A stretch of DNA of 6,531 bases, from positions 1-6,531 of the forward strand of contig JBJKPP010000151.1 in assembly GCA_046706145.1 (NCBI GenBank), written 5' to 3'. Both the position numbers and the translations under genes were made by a program. The notes under the pieces were generated by a model that was given only the letters and a program-made list of their open reading frames with translations, was not told where the DNA came from and did not search any database. Below are positions 5,459 through 6,531 of this stretch, in pieces. This stretch comes from JBJKPP01 sp046706145 (lineage in GTDB: Bacteria; Bacteroidota; Ignavibacteria; Ignavibacteriales; Ignavibacteriaceae). Each line of letters begins with the position of its first letter. The stretch's first letter is position 1.

Positions 5459-6241
5459 ATGGAAATTCAGCTTAAGAATAAAAGAGCACTTGTGACCGGC
5501 GGAAATTCAGGGATCGGGAAAGCAATTTCACTAGCACTGGCAAAAGCAGGTGCTAGAACAGCAATAAATTACGTTGTAAACCCGGAGGCTGCTGAGGAAA
5601 TGGTTAAGCAGATTGAAGGACAAAAAGGTGAAGCCATTGCAATTAAAGCCGATATATCCAGCCCTTCGGAAGTATCAAACATGTTCGATGAAATTAAACA
5701 AAAATGGGGCGGAATAGATATATTAGTAAACAATGCGGGGATAGACGGAGAAAGAAATTTAAGCTGGGAAGCAGATCTTGAGAAATGGAAGAAAGTTATT
5801 GATATAAATCTATTCGGTGCATTTTACTGCTCGCATGAAGCTCTTAAATATATGGTTACACAAAAGAGCGGGGTTGTTTTGAATATCAGTTCTGTTCACG
5901 AAATAATAGCCTGGTCGGGTTACAGTGCGTACACCACAAGCAAGGCAGGTATAGGAATGATGACACAAACCTTAGCACAGGAAGCTGCTCCATACGGTGT
6001 ACGTGTTCTCTCAGTTGGACCGGGTGCGGTGAAGACGCCAATAAACAAATCAGTCTGGGATAACCAAAGCACATTGAAAGACCTATTGGAGAAGATTCCT
6101 CTAAACCGGATAGGCACACCGGAGGAAATAGCTAATATGGTTGTTGTTCTCGTTTCCGATGCGGCATCTTATGTAACGGGCAGAACTATATTTATTGACG
6201 GTGGGATGACTGAATACCCGGATTTTAGTCATGGCGGATAA
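5459..6241 (+). CDS. Glucose 1-dehydrogenase-like short-chain dehydrogenase (SDR)
   Basis: This classical SDR has 260 residues, complete. It probably oxidises glucose or a related sugar or polyol to the lactone with NAD(P)+ in the cytoplasm. The Rossmann nucleotide loop is TGGNSGIG (13-20), NNAG lies at 91-94, and the catalytic tetrad is N117, S145, Y158 and K162. Positions match Bacillus glucose dehydrogenase without gaps through this region. Further marks of that subfamily are SSVHE (144-148), GPGAVKTPIN (187-196) and the C-terminal DGGMTEYPDF (247-256). At residue 39, where the Bacillus enzyme has an arginine that favours NADP, this protein has valine, so cofactor preference may lean to NAD; this is inference. 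The start is supported by GAAAGGA seven bases upstream. It is transcribed alone, divergent from the isoprenoid operon and convergent with an OsmC-family gene. SDR substrate assignments from sequence are often wrong, so the family is certain and the substrate is tentative. Confidence 0.9.
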   Translation: MEIQLKNKRALVTGGNSGIGKAISLALAKAGARTAINYVVNPEAAEEMVKQIEGQKGEAIAIKADISSPSEVSNMFDEIKQKWGGIDILVNNAGIDGERNLSWEADLEKWKKVIDINLFGAFYCSHEALKYMVTQKSGVVLNISSVHEIIAWSGYSAYTTSKAGIGMMTQTLAQEAAPYGVRVLSVGPGAVKTPINKSVWDNQSTLKDLLEKIPLNRIGTPEEIANMVVVLVSDAASYVTGRTIFIDGGMTEYPDFSHGG

Positions 6242-6270
6242 AATAAAAAGAAGTTATATAGCTTTTATTT
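6241..6270. terminator. AT-rich inverted repeat between convergent stops, possible bidirectional terminator
   Basis: AAATAAAAAG (6241-6250) can pair with CTTTTATTT (6262-6270), with one bulged A and an 11-base loop. The element covers the stop codons of both converging genes. The stem has only one G-C pair, so it would be weak, but the placement and T/A tracts on both sides suit a shared terminator. Confidence 0.35.
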
Positions 6271-6531
6271 AATAGTGCCACTTTCTTCAACAACCCTGCA
6301 AACAGGTTTATGATGGACTTCAAGGTTACATGAATTTGCGATAAAACATAACTCATCGGCTTTTTTGTGCAGTTCGTTAGCTTCTTCGATCATTGATTTT
6401 TCGGATACAGTTACAACCGGATTAAGAGTTACTTCCGTAAAACGCCCACTTCCGCCCGGCAATTCCAGCAAAGTTCCATTTGCCTGATCCGAATAATCTA
6501 CAACTACAACTCCCGCATCGGCACATAAATG
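6265..6531 (-). CDS. OsmC-family protein, C-terminal part (N-terminus beyond the window)
   Basis: The frame is open to the window edge and gives 88 residues, beginning HLCADAGVVVVDYSDQA. OsmC/Ohr-type proteins are small cytoplasmic dimeric thiol peroxidases that use a cysteine pair against organic hydroperoxides. Here GRFTEVTLNPVVTV (visible residues 29-42), an LHKKA helix (54-58) and ELCFIANS (60-67) identify the family. The cysteine in CFIANS is the second redox cysteine. The first, expected in a CHML-type motif just upstream of the HLCA segment, should lie a few residues outside the window. Whole proteins of this type are about 140-160 residues, so roughly 60 are missing. A TTG at 6469-6471 could serve as a start, but the conserved family sequence continues upstream of it to the window edge, so it is not the real one. 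Two further cysteines (C68, C78) are present. The gene converges on the dehydrogenase. Confidence 0.88.
   Translation of the reverse strand, partial: HLCADAGVVVVDYSDQANGTLLELPGGSGRFTEVTLNPVVTVSEKSMIEEANELHKKADELCFIANSCNLEVHHKPVCRVVEESGTIK

Noticed and set aside
5886..6119. 77- and 65-codon minus-strand ORFs within the dehydrogenase
   Set aside because: Both are antisense to the catalytic region of a clear SDR and lack start signals or family motifs.
1..6531. CRISPR array, defence island, transposon or prophage content
   Set aside because: I saw no direct repeats with regular spacing, transposase or integrase motifs, or phage-type genes; every clear gene is metabolic or stress-related.

Overview
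The window is AT-rich bacterial DNA that looks like a complete short metagenomic or draft contig, because both ends fall inside genes. The protein sequences (FMN-dependent type 2 IPP isomerase, an enzyme I with an RAFD-type PEP-binding motif, a bifunctional glucose/mannose phosphate isomerase) and the base composition suggest the Bacteroidota/Chlorobi/Ignavibacteria part of the tree. That placement is an impression from family resemblance, not a search result.

Region 1 (149-5176, minus strand) is a tight five-gene operon. It reads from right to left: type 2 isopentenyl-diphosphate isomerase, a trans-polyprenyl diphosphate synthase, HPr (ptsH), enzyme I (ptsI), and bifunctional phosphoglucose/phosphomannose isomerase. 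Junctions are a 4-base overlap (TTGA), a 6-base gap, a 4-base overlap (ATGA) and a 1-base overlap (TAATG), so translation is probably coupled. The first two genes make and elongate C5 isoprenoid units. The next two are the general phosphotransfer proteins of the PEP-dependent PTS, with no sugar permease (EII) in view. The last interconverts hexose phosphates.

Region 2 (1-165) is the most peculiar part. The minus-strand isomerase gene stops about 40 residues short of the family's usual C-terminus. The missing C-terminus is present at 3-128 on the opposite strand, in the correct codon phase to continue the gene. The first seven bases of the window are an exact inverted copy of 159-165. Joined, the two pieces give an uninterrupted protein of about 356 residues. 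A fold-back (inverted chimera) artefact at a contig end is the simplest reading; a real 165-bp inversion is the alternative.

Region 3 (5177-5458) is the divergent intergenic region between the operon and a plus-strand short-chain dehydrogenase. It has a weak promoter candidate, a short palindrome and a doubtful 49-codon ORF.

Region 4 (5459-6531) holds a glucose 1-dehydrogenase-like SDR on the plus strand. Converging on it is the 3' part of an OsmC-family gene cut by the window end, with an AT-rich inverted repeat between the two stops. I see no mobile element, CRISPR array, tRNA or rRNA. Apart from the split gene, the window is mostly housekeeping metabolism, and I did not find a convincing new system in it.
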